Source of the DNA: Agarophyton chilense
Lineage: Eukaryota; Rhodophyta; Florideophyceae; Gracilariales; Gracilariaceae
Reading direction: 5' to 3'
Length of the DNA: 64,000 nucleotides
Assembly: GCA_030374765.1 (NCBI GenBank)
Contig: JARGXX010000086.1
Location: 868,001 to 932,000, forward strand
Position numbers and translations under genes: made by a program. Positions 1 through 12,302 of this stretch are shown in pieces. Each line of letters opens with the position of its first letter. Position 1 is the first letter of the stretch. The notes under the pieces were generated by a model. The model was not told the DNA's origin. It was given only the letters and a program-made list of their open reading frames with translations, and ran no database searches.

Positions 1-379
1 GGTAAAAGAACGACCTTAGGAAAGCACAACCATTAATTTATTTGACTAACTAACAGAGGTATAACAGCCCTCACCATGACCTTAAGGTTCGCGGAAGCGC
101 TCGGAACACCAACAAGACTTACTGGGCCGGCACAGGAGTAACTCCGTCGTACTTATGGGAATCCGCAGGAGCAAAACCGGGACAAGGGTCACCCGAGGAG
201 CCAGCTGGACCACTAGAACCGGCCCCAGCGAGCCGAGCACGCCTCTTCGGCGGAGATTCACCTGAGCAACTATTTTCAGCATTGGAAGCCTGCCGGTCGC
301 TCAAATTTAGACGATACCGGGCATCCAAATCCGCAGTAACCCTCTAGGACATCACTTGGGCATTCTGCTGTAGGATGTT
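1..379. other. Unassigned GC-rich retroelement-like debris
   Basis: No gene can be supported. Composition and small open frames rich in Ala, Gly, Pro and Ser (for example minus strand 119-328) resemble the low-complexity parts of the LTR-element proteins seen elsewhere in the window. It lies against a lone LTR, but there is no primer-binding site or polypurine tract at that junction. It may be a fragment of an older element; this is a weak inference from composition. Confidence 0.3.
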
Positions 380-1266
380 TGTAGGACAACCCTTGGATCG
401 GAGGCACTACGAAGATGTTCGGGATCTTCCTCTCTTGGGAGACACGCCTCAGGCGGGGGAGACGCGTCCCAGCGGAGCACAGAAACAGAGCCACTCTGGA
501 AAGGCACGACGGAGTCGGGTGTAAGACCGAGGCCAATCCGGGGGGATATACCTAGAGTGTTTAGGTGAGCACGGCAACAGTCCGGGGTGAGATCAATCCT
601 AGGCGGAGCGGTTTCACGGCGATTGTTGGAAAAGGAGCGAGGAAACACTCGTATGAAGTGGACGAGCGGGGTGAGTGGTGCGGCCACTCACGAGAGCCAA
701 AAAAGAGAACAAGAGGAAAACGGGGGCGAAACCCTATACAGGGGCGAGACTACGACAAGTGTCGGAGTTTAAATATGAACCCACAGTGGTGGTTGCACTC
801 TGGTCGACAGAGGGGTGGATGAACTAACGTGCCACGGGCGCTCACGCAATATGCGTTGAAGACACGCCGAAGACGAAAAGTTCAGAGCCAAGACTCCCTC
901 CTTGGATCTCCCAAGAGGGTGTTTACTGGGGAGCAGTGCTCAACCTCCTAAGTAGTGTGGCGTGCGGCCCCTGACAGGGGGCGCGCGCCCGAAAAATAGA
1001 CACTCAATACTGATAGCGTAGCCAAATAAATACTAAAAATTACTAAATAATACTAACCATTAGGTAGAGTCCGGGCCACGTGTGGCACTCCTCGTACTCG
1101 AGCGTTGGCATCCGTGCAGTCCACTTGTTCCACCCGTGTGCACTTCCGGTCCTAATCGGCCGTCAGCACGCAATGGCGGTATAGCTTGTCATAGCCCAAG
1201 CTATTCCTCAAGCGAGCGAAACTTCTAAGTCCTGCGAAGAAACCCCTTGAAGGGCATTGTCCTTCA
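380..1266 (-). repeat. Lone, diverged LTR of the same superfamily as element A
   Basis: The block begins TGTAGGACAAC and ends ATTGTCCTTCA, a near-perfect terminal inverted pair like that of the A/B LTR (TGTAGTGCAAC ... GTTGCACTTCA). It is collinear with the A LTR: an early 'gaagatgt' block, a 'cgagagccaaaa' block, an AT-rich stretch near 1010-1060, a 'gggccacgtg' block and a terminal 'aagtcctg' block. It therefore has the same orientation as A, a minus-strand element. No target duplication is visible (atgtt on the left, atttg on the right). No primer site or polypurine tract adjoins it, so it is a truncated or solo copy. The start could also be at 369. Confidence 0.6.
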
Positions 1267-1302
1267 ATTTGTACCCGTTTATCGGCAAAGTACCTTCTTG
1301 AA

Positions 1303-2096
1303 TGTAGTGCAACGCCAAGGGCGGCGGAAACACACGAAGATGTCCGAGTCTTCCTCCAAGGAGGGTAGCTCGGCGACGGAGCCTCTCCGGAGTGAACACG
1401 ACTAAGTCGGGGTGTAAGGCCGAGGTTCACCGTCACGACAAGCGGGGAGAGTGCGGGAGGCTAGAAGGGAGCAGACCAGGTATGAGCTGTATTCCACGGG
1501 AGTAGGCAAGTGATAAAGGGGGGACCACCCAGTGGGGGCGATCGGGGGCATGGGCCACGAGAGCCAAAAGAAATATGTAGCAAACCCAATACTGGGGCGA
1601 GAACACGGCAGTGGTATGAAAGATATACACGCTAACAGCGGTGAGTCTCCTGTTGACGCAGGGTGGATAAGTCTACCGTTAGTAACGCGGCTTCACCTCC
1701 GTAGAGTGTGGAAGACTCGCCAAAGCGAAAAAAGACTTAGAGCCAAGAACCCTGGTTGGGGAGGTTTACTGAGTGTCAGAGCGAGATCGCCCTGGCACTA
1801 TATAGTGTAGAATACTGTAAAGAGCTCCCTAACCTAGTGTAATAAAGCTAAATAAATAGAGAAATATCCAGCTATGCTGTGCCAACCTGTCCTGGGCCAC
1901 CCGTGCTACACGTGGGTAAGTCACACCCGAATCGGGGCCACGGCGCACGGCCGCCGGTGCACTTCGCGTACAACGCGTATACACCTGGCTACGCCAGCCC
2001 GATAGAAGCGGTATTACTCATAGATCTCACAAGTATCGCCCGAGGCGGAAAAACAACCAAGTCCTGGAAAACGGCCCTCACGAGGGTTGCACTTCA
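1303..2096 (-). repeat. Element A left LTR (3' LTR in element orientation)
   Basis: The LTR is bounded by TG and CA with an 11-bp imperfect terminal inverted repeat (TGTAGTGCAAC / GTTGCACTTCA). The internal polypurine tract abuts its inner end, which makes it the 3' LTR. The plus-strand extra ORF starts only about 35 bp beyond this LTR, so any promoter for that ORF would have to lie in the LTR and fire antisense to the element. Confidence 0.95.
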
Positions 2097-2116
2097 TATC
2101 CCCCTCCTGAGGCGCG
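2097..2116 (-). other. Polypurine tract of element A
   Basis: Read on the minus strand the sequence is a purine run, GGAGGGGGATA, ending exactly at the LTR boundary. This is the plus-strand priming site of LTR retroelements. The same tract occurs in B (35401-) and, slightly varied, in C (52951-). Its position fixes the element's orientation as minus. Confidence 0.85.
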
Positions 2117-2131
2117 AGTACGACATCCGCG

Positions 2132-4069
2132 ATGGTGGGCGACGCGCCGAGACGAATGCATAAGAGTGCAACCAGCTCGCTGGGATCCACTTCATCCGAT
2201 GCCAACAAACGCAGTGCGGCAAAACCCCAGTCTCCTGGCAACAACCGTTCTCAACGTTCCATTTCAACCGAGTCCGCATCCTTGCGTGCCAGTCTTCCGA
2301 TTCCTCGGCATCGTCTTTCGCTTCGCCGGTCTCCTCTTCCGGTCATCCGGCCTCTTCGCTCACCGATGAGCAACCAAAACAATCAACCCAACCGTCTCCC
2401 TGCGGGGTACTTCTCCGGCTTTCGGTCCGCTCCGCTTCCGCAAAACGCGTCATCGGCTGCGCCGCAGATTCCTGTCACGAACGCGGCTGCTGCTCCGTAC
2501 GGAATGTTCCCCCCGAGAGGGTGGCCGCCATAAGACATGCTTGTCGGGCGCCATCCTGGGCATCATGCGTCCGTTCTCCGGCTTGCGCCGTGGTTCCACC
2601 CGATTGCAGTGTTAAACGAAGCGCTCATAGCGATGTACAACGATGGAAACAGGATGCTGCCGGGCGATATTCCGGCCGTGGCGACAACTTTGTTGGATTG
2701 GCGACGCCGCGTAGCGGTTCCGGTCCACGCTGTGGCGCGCCGGGGTAGGGAAACCTCAGCTTCCGCTCATGCGGCCTTCGTCCTTCTTGGCCATCAACGG
2801 CTTCGCCGGGCTCCTTTCGAATATCCCATCCCCGATGGTCTCGGCACCGACATTCGGCTTTACCGCACTCAAGGTGAGATTGGTTACGTCGACCGCCTGG
2901 CGGGTTTGGAAACAATATCGTGGAGGGGCATCCCGATAGCACGGCAAGAGGCCGTGTGCTGGACGCGACCGATTATCCGGGCAGAATTCCGCTACATGCG
3001 TCGACTTGCGCCGGCCAACTTCCTCGCCCTGATCCGCTTCGAGCGTCGAGCACGATCCTGATTCGGGTATTTGGTCCCGTATCAGAACGTGGAGATCGAA
3101 CGCCTTCGCGTGGCCGACCGACGGGGTCGCTATGTCCTCATTCCACCGTGGTGGTCGAACCTCGAGGCCTGCCGGGGCTGTTACATCGAGCTGCCACCAG
3201 TCATCACGTATTACGGTTCGTACCTCATCGAGGATCCCGAGTCCGGACTGTGGTCCGTGGTGATTACCGAATGGGCCGTCCGCGCGGCGGTGTTCATCCT
3301 CTGGGAGGTGTATGACCAGTACAGACTGTGGTTCCTCCCGTTCCGATTGAGGTCCGCGACTCGCAGCCTGGACCTGAGCATCCCACTTGGTGGAGTAACC
3401 AACGCCGAAGAAGTGGCGGGTCTTCTCGATTACATCGACCAGTTGGACTGGACCACCGTTCTGATTGAACAAAGCGGGCGCACCGTGGGTAGCCGGGGTC
3501 AGGACCTGTCACCAGGAAGGCGTACTCCCTTGGGAGGTGATTTCGTATACTTTGACCTTTGGGAAGGGCACGAAATCTCCGCGCAGGAAGCGAACGAACT
3601 CCGGTTTGCACCGCGCCATATCCCCGAGGGGCTTCCGATCGTTTTTGTGGACGCGGATGAATATTACCACGTCTACGACGGCGACGATCCAATGGTGGAC
3701 AACGAACCCGACGACGGGGAAGCGTACGCCGAGGCGGAGGTCGAGGGATCCGAAGCGGAAGGTCCCTATAACGCGAGGACGCCAGCCACGCCTTACGTGG
3801 ATTTGGATAACCCCGCGGGGGCTGGGTCGGAGTACGCGGTAGCTGGACCACCTCCGGTTCCACCGGTGAATCTCCAAAGTGGTGGGGCGTCCGCCCCAGG
3901 CGATGCGAGCTCCGCTCCGGCGGGTCAAGCGGCCGTGATCTCCCAGTTCCTGCGACAGGTGGGGCTGGGGACCAACGCAGCGAGTGGCGATGTTGCCGCG
4001 ATGCGCGAGGCCTTGATCACCCGCCTCCAGGGAGGTAACCAACCCGGGGGCGGTGAGTCGAACCCGTGA
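2132..4069 (+). pseudogene. Antisense accessory ORF of element A, broken by two stops
   Basis: This is the counterpart of the 625-codon ORF in element B, running opposite to gag-pol between the chromodomain end and the 3' LTR. The frame is kept throughout but is cut by TAA at 2531-2533 (TAC in B) and TGA at 3059-3061 (CGA in B). The three open pieces are 2132-2533, 2537-3061 and 3071-4069. The last piece continues about 20 residues past the point where B stops (GAG here, TAG in B), so the ancestral protein was about 645 residues. No recognised domain. See the B copy for its description. Confidence 0.8.
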
Positions 4070-4271
4070 CGGGGCACGCGATCCCGATGGAAAGCTTTCC
4101 CTTGTGACTTAGAGTAGTATCCCGAGTACTCGGTATTCCATCGATAGCTTCGAATAAAAACCAAGTGACTTGTGTAACCGAAACCTTCCTTCACTAGCCT
4201 GTTCTCAAGCAAACCTACTTCTCTTTTCTCTTCCACCGAGGTGGGTGTTATCCCACCTGGGCTTTAACAAC

Positions 4272-7200
4272 CTATGCCGGGATTCCCGTCCGCGTTCTGC
4301 GGTTATATGACACCACCTTCGAACGTGGGAGATGTTCCATCGGCTCATCCGAATCCCATTCGGGCCCTAAACCGTACCAACGGACGAGGTATTGAATATA
4401 ACCATCCGGATGGTATGAGTGCCCCACTATGTGGTCGATCACGAACTTTTTCTCGTAGACTTCCCGCCCTTGCGGTGAACGCGTCACCGGACCAAACCGG
4501 TGTACGTCCGCGGGTGCGTGTGGGCTACTGTGCCCTTCCCCCGAGGGGTCCATGGGTTGGCGTTGCCTTTCCATGCCCTGGGTAGGGGAACGAACCGGGT
4601 TCCGGATTGCCTTGGCCGCTTGGCGGGTTGCTTCCGCCAAGGCGTCATGACGAAGAGCGTCAGTTCGACGGCTTCGGCCGGAGGCCTTCCCGTGGGGCAA
4701 TTCTCCCAGTTTTTGGGTCGAAATGCTTTCCGAGAGTTCTCGTGCAGAGGCTACCCTTCGGGGGAACGCGGACTCATCCCAAGGCTGGGTTTCGCGGTCG
4801 CGTTCCGCGAGTCGTCGGGGTGAAATCCTTCGCGACGGTGCTGGACTTGACGCGGGAGGCGGTTTCATCACGGGGCGTCGTGCCTTGCCGGGTGAGCCGC
4901 CTTGGGCGTTGATTGGCGTGTCTCCCGAGCCGGGTGTCGTCTGGTCACGTGACACGTCCGGCTGATGGCTGGGAGTACTCCGCGCAGTGCTGCATTCCGC
5001 CTCCTCACGTGAGGGCGTGTGCAACGGAGCTGCCGGTATGTCTGCGCGCTTGGGCGACAAAGTACCGCGACGGGCGTGCAACTCCGGGTAAACCGTGCCT
5101 TCCTCACCAACGGGCGGCGTGGTGCGCGGCGAAGAACCCCTGCGGGGAGCGAGTTCGTCCTCAACTATCCCTTTCGAGGGTTCAACTTCACTCGGCGACG
5201 AGGTGCTTCCGTCCTTGACGGGCACATTCTCCGGGGTGACCGGGGCGCCTTCGACAACGCTGTCGGGGTCAACCGAGACACTCGGAGTGCGTCCGCCACT
5301 GCGCGCGGGTTCTGAACCAGCATCAAGCGTGCTGGGTGTGAATCTCCCGTCTGCTACGGTGTGCTTGCCCGGCTTAGCCGGTGTGTCCTGCCGTACAGTA
5401 CGAGGGACCACCTCCGATCGATTCGGCCTAGAGGGGCCTGCGAGGGCGTGCTCTAAGTTTTCCAGCGTAGCTGGTGTCGACGAACCGTGACCCACAGGCT
5501 GCGGGTCAACGCTCGACGGCATAGCCGGTCCAGTATCGAGAGGGCGACCAGCATCCTGCGACGATTTCGGTTTCGCCTCAGCGAGAGGGTTTCCACTACG
5601 TGGTGCGTCCTGTCGAGTAGAGTCCCCATTGGAAGTGCGATCAGACGCAGATGCGGTGGCGCTTCCCATAGAGGGTTCAGCAATGGCTGTAGCGCGCAAA
5701 TGCGGAGATGCCACGTCGGTAGACGGGACGTCCGGATCACCGTTGTTCTTGCTGGTGTGTCCAGGAGTCCGTGCACCACGGTTTTCATGACGCGACGAAG
5801 CGGTTTCCGTCTCTCGACGAGAGTTATGAGCCTCCTCCCCCTCCTGAGACGGAGCGGCATGGCGAGTGGTTGAAACGCCCAACGGGCGGGGGTAGACACC
5901 GCGCCGTGGCGTGAGAGAAGAGAGGCCATTCTGGCCTTGTTCCGATAAGATCGGCAAGTCAGAGAGTCCCCGGGTAGGGTGTGGTAACACAGAAGGTCTG
6001 GAAACCACGCCAGTGGGCTGAGCCACTGTTGTGTGCCGAGCACCATCATCCTCAGAGAGGTATTGTTGACCCATTTCGGTTACTTCCAACGTCGGTGGCG
6101 GGGCGAGTACAACGCGGTCGCGGGAGATCCGCTCATGAGCGTCGACAACTTCCACCACGATGGTGTCGTCTTTCACCGAAATGACCTTGTAAGGACCGTC
6201 CGCGACGGAAGAAAGCTTGTGCTTCTTTTCCTTTTCAGGGTTCCAGTACTCCTTACGGACGAACACGAATTCACCGGCTTTGATTGGCGGGGCCTTACCG
6301 CGTACGCGAGAGTCGAAATCACGCTTGTAAGCGGCTTGGGCACGAGCCATCGAGCTTCGGGCGACCAGGATCAGCTTCGTAAGCCACTCTTTCCACCTGT
6401 GGCGATAATCCTTCACGGAAGGGAACGCATCCAGCGTGGGCTGGGGTTCTAACGCGACAGCGGGCGGAGGGCGGGACAAGACCAGTTCGAATGGAGTCAA
6501 GCCCGTAGTACGGTGTACCTGCGTATTGTACGCGAACGTCAAGGCGTCGGTATATAAATCCCATGTCTTTGGGTGGTCGGCCGCGTAAGAACGGAGAGAC
6601 GCTAATAGCGTTCGGTTAAACCGCTCCACTTGCCCATTACACTGGGGGTGATAGGTCGTGGTGAACAGGTTCTTGATGTCAAGAATCCTGCACACGTCCT
6701 CGAAGAATCGCGATGCGAACTGTTTCCCGTTATCGGATAGAAGATTAACCGGCGGGCCGTAGACGAATACCCAATGGGTTACAAATGCTTGTGCAACCGT
6801 GAAAGCGGATATCTTCCGTAAAGGTACGGTCCGAACCAGTTTTGAGAAACGATCCGTGATAACGAGTAAAAACTTATGCCCACGTCGTGTGGTGAGGAGC
6901 TCGCCGAGGATGTCAATGGCGACAAACTCGAGAGGAGCCCGTGCCGGGAATAGTTTCAACTTCGTTGAGTACTTGCGAAGTTTCACCCGATTCTTAGCAC
7001 ATTCGGTACAAAACCGCACCGTTGCGTAGCAATCCACCGCCATGGCGGGCCAGTAGAAATTCCTTCGCAAAGTGAGGTTGAGTTTCCGTCCACCGGCGTG
7101 TCCACCAAGTTTCGCATAGTGCGATAGATGCAAAACTCTTGACTGTAGAGTATGCGGCACCACGACTTGTGGGGATGACTGAACCGCCCTGACGAGGTAT

Positions 7201-10017
7201 CCAAGATCGTTCACCTCGAAAGGGAGTTGTGCACCGCCATTAAGCCAGGCGCGAATCTTCGTACAGAAGGGGTCACCCTGCTGTTCTCTGACCATCTCCT
7301 CCGGGGGTATGGGCACAAAATTACCCGGCGGGGGTTTCTTTGAATCGTCCGAGACGAGCAATGCGTCAATATTATCGTCCGATTCCGGGCTTTCGTTCCA
7401 TTTATCGTGTAACCAATCCGGGTTTCCCGGTGTTCCATCGTCTACGACGAAGCAAGGTATATCCTCTTCATCGACGGCTAGAGCTTCCCCATTCGTGGGT
7501 AAACGCGAGAGCGCGTCCGCTTGCGCGTTCTGAGTGCCCTTCTTGTAGATCACTTCAAAGTCATATTCCGCGAGGCGGAGTCTCCAACGCATTAAGCGGC
7601 CTGACGGCTCCGAGATGGTCATGAGCCATCGTAGGGACGAGTGATCCGTGTAAACGGTAAAGTGCACACCCATGAGGTAGGGGCGGAGTGTAGATGAGGT
7701 AGGGGCGGAGTGTAGAGAGGGCCCACACAACTGCGAGGCACTCCTTCTCCGACACGGAGTAGTTCCGCTCGTGGACATTGAGCGAGCGTGACCAGTACCC
7801 AATGGGTGTGCGTTCTCCTTCGGGAGTAGTTTGAAAGAGCGCACAGCCTACCTGGTAGTCGCTAGAGTCCGTGTCCACGGAAAACGGTAGTCCGGGTTTC
7901 GGTAGCGATAGAATCGGTGCTGATGTGACAGCCTCCCTAAGGGAGTTAAAAGCATCCGTCTGGGCGGACGTAAAGGGGTCCAGTTTAGGTGGTTGACCTT
8001 TCCGCAGAAGCGCGTTCAAGGGGGCCGCGATGTCAGCGAAGTTAGGGATAAACCGTCGGTATACGTTGACCAATCCTAGAAAGGAGCGCAGTTCCGTCTG
8101 GGTAGCGGGTTCTTTCGCCTTGCGAAGGGACCTCACTCGAGCTTCCTCGATCATTACACGTCCAGGACGGATAATGTGCCCGAGATACTTCACAGTATCG
8201 GTAAAGAACTCACATTTCCTCAGTTTGAGGGTTATTCCAGCGTCACGTAGCGTGGTCATTATGTCCCTGACTTGGGTGAGATGGTCATCCAGATTGTCTG
8301 AGAATACAATGATATCGTCCAAATAGACGAGGCAAGTACGCCACTTAAAGCGGGCCAACAAAATGTCGATAGCACGCTGAAAGGTAGCTAGAGCATTGGT
8401 TAGACCAAAACGCATCCGTTTGAAACGATAGAGTCCCGAGTGACAGACAAACGCAGTCTTACCTTGGTCCTCCTCCCTAACGGGAACCTGCCAATATCCC
8501 CAATTGGCGTCCAAAGCCGTGAACACGGTAGCAGTGCCGAGAGAGTCGATGTACTCATCCATTCGTGGGATCGGATACACGTCCTTGACGGTAACATCAT
8601 TCAAGCGACGGTAGTCGATGCAAAAGCGCCAGGACCCATCGGGTTTCGGAGCCAGTACCACTGGGGATGCCCACGGCGACTGAGCCGGTTCGATCACTCC
8701 AGCTCGGAGCATTTTGTCCACTTGGAACTGTTCCTCTTCTCGAGCCTTGGGGCCTGCCCTGTAAGGGTGTTGAGCCACCGGTCGGGTGTTCGGCAATAAA
8801 TCTATCCGGTGTTCCGTTGTATTTCTCTCACCAAGAGAGCCATCCCACATTGTGGTAAACTCCCGTAATATCTCACGCAGACTTTCACGGTGTGACTCCG
8901 GTACATGACCGAGGTCGAGTTCCTCGAGTTCTTTCACGGGGTCTACCCGGTCGTAACTCGTCGGAACGGGCTTCTTTTCTGTTTCGGCAGGTTGCGATTC
9001 CGAATCATTCGGTGATTGGACGGCAGCTTCCTCCCCCTCTTTAGATTGAACGAGACCGAGGACTTCGGCAGCGGTCAGCCTAGTGGGGACCATCGCGGTG
9101 GGGTGAGGCATTACCAATCCAATAACTTGGGTTTTCACCAGTGACTGGGGGGTTGAGCCCAGATTGGCAACGAGCACGGTGAACGGCTTGTCTGGGACAA
9201 TCTGCGCGACTCCATTCGCCACGGCGAGTTGATATCCATCGTACAGAGATGAGAGAGGCTGAATGACTCGTAAACCGTGTTGACGGGAAGTGACACGCAC
9301 CCATACTTGGGACTCTGGCGGGATTCGGACAGACGCAGCCACGCGGAGCTTGGTAGACTCCCGAGAAGCGGGTGGAGTTTCCTGCGCGGCAGGGAGCGGT
9401 ACGTGCTTCTTGGAGGCACGCCGCAGCGGACGACGGACAATCGGGACCGACGAGCCGTCTTCCATCTCAACACGCTTTAAGCGGGGCCTTATGGCGTCAA
9501 CGAATCTGTCACAGAAGTCACATCCCAAGATGATGGGGGCAGCCAATTTCCGGCATACAATAAAGTCGAGTTTCACCACGAAGGAGCCCAAGCGAACGAC
9601 GAGAGCGACGGTTCCAACCGTTGACAACGGGTTGTTATTCGCGTCCGCGACGTCGGGCGCCACGCCAAGGCGGATCTGAGACCGCAAGGGCGGGAGCAGC
9701 AGCGACTCCACGATGAAATTCGGACCAGCATCTGTGTCCAAAACAGTAAGGACTCGAACCATAAACTGGTTAGAAAGGCCAAGGTCAGCATAAACCTAGT
9801 AATTGCGCTTGGCCATTACTAAGACTCTATCCGGGAACCAGCGGTTAAGAACACGTTTCCACGGTCGACGTAGAACACCAAAGTGTTCAGAGTCCACGTT
9901 TGAGACGGCCTGTTTCCTCGTGAGGATTGTGACCGGGGAGCGAGGCGGAGACGCCTCGGGCGTCGTCAACCTCACTGTTGGGGACGCCTCTCCAAAAGGG
10001 GAGACTCCCGAAATCAT
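4272..10017 (-). pseudogene. pol: Element A pol (protease, RT, RNase H, integrase, chromodomain), disrupted
   Basis: In order: an aspartic protease whose catalytic DTG triad reads DTDA (about 9735); reverse transcriptase with the YLDD box and the RFCIDYRRLN motif; RNase H with the VDTDSSDY and EKEC motifs; an integrase with HHCC-type zinc finger (H..H, CTEC) and core residues in AIDILGE, LLSDNGK and QVERFNR; a GPY/F module; a Pro/Ser/Thr/Arg-rich linker of about 530 residues; and a terminal chromodomain (FVIDHIVGH ... LVRWYG). The frame starts with ATG overlapping the gag stop (ATGA at 10014-10017) and is broken by TAG at 9796-9798 (AAG in B). A 22-nt tandem duplication near 7673-7716 shifts the frame inside RNase H. 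The stretch 7844-4272 is open for 1,190 codons. Confidence 0.9.
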
Positions 10018-12142
10018 TTTTCCTGAGTCCCATCCGCCTGGGGCGGGGCCTCAGAATCCTGAACCACTAGCAATGGGGCGCCAGCGGCGGGGTTTGAAGG
10101 AACGGAGCGGTGGTCGGAAGCCTGCTCGGCAGGGTAAAGCAACGCATTGCGCGGTTTCGCCTCCGGAATACTCCGTGGAAAATCGATCTTCGCTCGAAGA
10201 TACGACGTCATCGGAACAATCCGCTTTTCCACTGGGGTCAACGCCTCATAATTACCGATTACTCGGGCTACTTCTCTCATGGTGAGGATACAGTCCGGTG
10301 AAATGTGACCGTATTCGTAGCATATGTGGCATATGAGTCCCTGGCGTGAGGGCTGCAAACCGGAGCGAGAATCCGTGAACTTCACCGCTTGGCGGGTATC
10401 CTTCCATCCAGGGCGACTGTGTCGGAGCGCACCGTTTGAATACGGGATGCGAGGTCCGTGAACACGGGGAGAGTCTGCGTACAGCAGGGGTCCATCCTGG
10501 GCCGTGTCATATGAGTCGTCCGTCGTAGACGGTAGTTCGGTTGTCGGGACCGAATGGATATCGCTTCGGGCGAAGTGTACGTTGTCGTACTCCTGTTGGG
10601 GGCGCTCAATCGCAATCAGCGATAGGGATGGCGACTTCGTTTCCATCACCAACGCCTTGGCGGTTCGCGACCTGTGTCCGGGGGCACGAGCTCTTAAAGC
10701 GTCACCTTCCGCTTGCGCATGTTGGACCAACTCCAGATACGTGGTTTTTCTTCGGTCTTCCCGGTAACGGGCCACGAGTGTTCGGATAGCGGGGTTCAGT
10801 CCATCGATGAACATGGTGCAGCGCTCTCCGGCGGAGTGTACGTTCCCACTACGGTGGAAAGCCTTGTTCAGGCGCACCGAGAATTCGGTTTCCGTTTCTC
10901 CAGACTTCTGGCGCGTATCGCGAAGAGCGAGAATGGCCGACTGAATCGCGTGATTAGTGGCGTAGGACCTCAAGAGGTATTGTACTGCTTCTGGCCAGCA
11001 GGTTACCCCTCCTTCGGAGGCTCTAAACGAACCTCTTACAGAGTTGTATTGATCCTCGGCGAGGCCTTTCATAAAGTACGGGAGTGCAATAAACGCCTGT
11101 CCTTCGGTCATACCGAGAATATCCGCTTCGGCGACGAACCTCGCAAGGAAATCCAACACCAAAATGGGGTCTTCTCCAGAAAAGTTCTGGTTCCTGAGGG
11201 ACAGTTGCATACGATTTATGCAATCCTTCACTCTACCCGTGCCACGAAGCGTGCGATCCAAAGAGGAGTTCTCTAGCCGATAGTATCGGTAAGAAACCAA
11301 CTTCTTGTACAGGGGGTTGGTGCATTTCAGCTCCTTCAACCCGGAATGTTTCCTTCCCTTCTCGCCGGCGCGGATCACACCTTGGGTGGCACACGACCGT
11401 TTAGAACGGGATGAACGCCTGCGATGGCCATCGTCAGAAGACGAATGTGACGAGTCCGACCCATTTCAATGGTGAGAGCCACGCGACGACCGTGAGGAGT
11501 TCGACGAGTCCGAGTCATCGCTGTCACGCTTCCCACGCCGACGGCGGATATCGTCCCTTTTCCTCTCGTGTTTCGCTTGGTGCGACACAGCAACCGGCTT
11601 CTCCGGGACGTCTTCCATCAAGATGGTTTGCTCTAACGTCTGGAGACGGGCGCTAACACGATTGAATCGGGTCTCGACACCTTCTACGTAAGCGGCGGGA
11701 CCACCAAAACATTCCAACAGGGTGTTGACGTCCGCCCGCAACACGCGGAGGTCGTCAACCACTTCCTTCATAGAAGAGCCATCACACCTGGAACGCAGGG
11801 CTTCGAACTCTTCCACGAAGGCATTGTGCGCTTCCGCATTACGCGGATCTGCTGCCTCACACTTGAGTTTATGTCGATGTGGAACTCGTTTTTCTGGGCC
11901 TTTTCGTCGGCAGGAGCCGGGTCATCCACGGCAGGGGCCGGTCCAGCACCAGAATTGGGTCCATTCTTCGACGCCTTAGGTGGTAGCTTGTTGTTCTTGG
12001 AGGAGTTCAACCCCTTACTCTTGCCTTTGGGAGCGGCTTGAGGTAACGGCGGGGGAACCCTTCCAGGGTCCGCAGGCGCCACGTCATTGACGGAACGGCT
12101 CCGCGTGATCGCGGGTTCCGCTTCCGTCGGTAGTCGTGACAT
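10014..12142 (-). pseudogene. gag: Element A gag, disrupted
   Basis: The capsid-type protein starts at the ATG at 12142 (MSRLPTEAE). It has a Pro/Lys-rich N-terminus, a heptad-like segment, an Arg/Ser-rich stretch, a retrotransposon gag domain (DFLARFVAEADILGM onward) and a CCHC knuckle (CHICYEYGHISPDC) near the C-terminus. Relative to B, one base is missing in the 11830-11850 region, which shifts the frame, and a TCA codon has become TGA at 11466-11468. Downstream of that, 11378-10014 is open and carries the whole gag domain and knuckle. The stop overlaps the pol ATG. Confidence 0.88.
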
Positions 12143-12280
12143 GGTCGTAGCGTTGACCACTAAGAATAGGACAACAAAAGCTTCCACCAAGTGGGTCCAA
12201 ACCAAGAAATTGGAAAGCAGATCTCGACGAGAGAAGACAGCACAGCAATGTGAAAAACAACCAAACCAGGTCCGCTTAGC

Positions 12281-12299
12281 CTTCTAAGTCGGGAGACCA
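12281..12299 (-). other. Primer-binding site of element A
   Basis: On the minus strand, three bases (AAC) after the 5' LTR, the sequence TGGTCTCCCGACTTAGAAG begins with TGG, the complement of a tRNA CCA end. The same 19 bases occur in B and in the otherwise diverged C, which is strong support for function. The matching tRNA would have A73 and a C1-G72 pair, as in eukaryotic tRNA-Tyr. The tRNA identity is inference. Confidence 0.85.
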
Positions 12300-12302
12300 G
12301 TT

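Noticed and set aside
380-1266. Complete solo LTR with target duplication
   Set aside because: Ends are recognisable, but the flanking pentamers (atgtt, atttg) do not match, so it is called only a lone LTR.
10010-10030. Slippery heptamer for -1 gag-pol frameshifting in element A
   Set aside because: The A run before the gag stop is not in the X XXY YYZ phase; the ATGA overlap explains the junction better.
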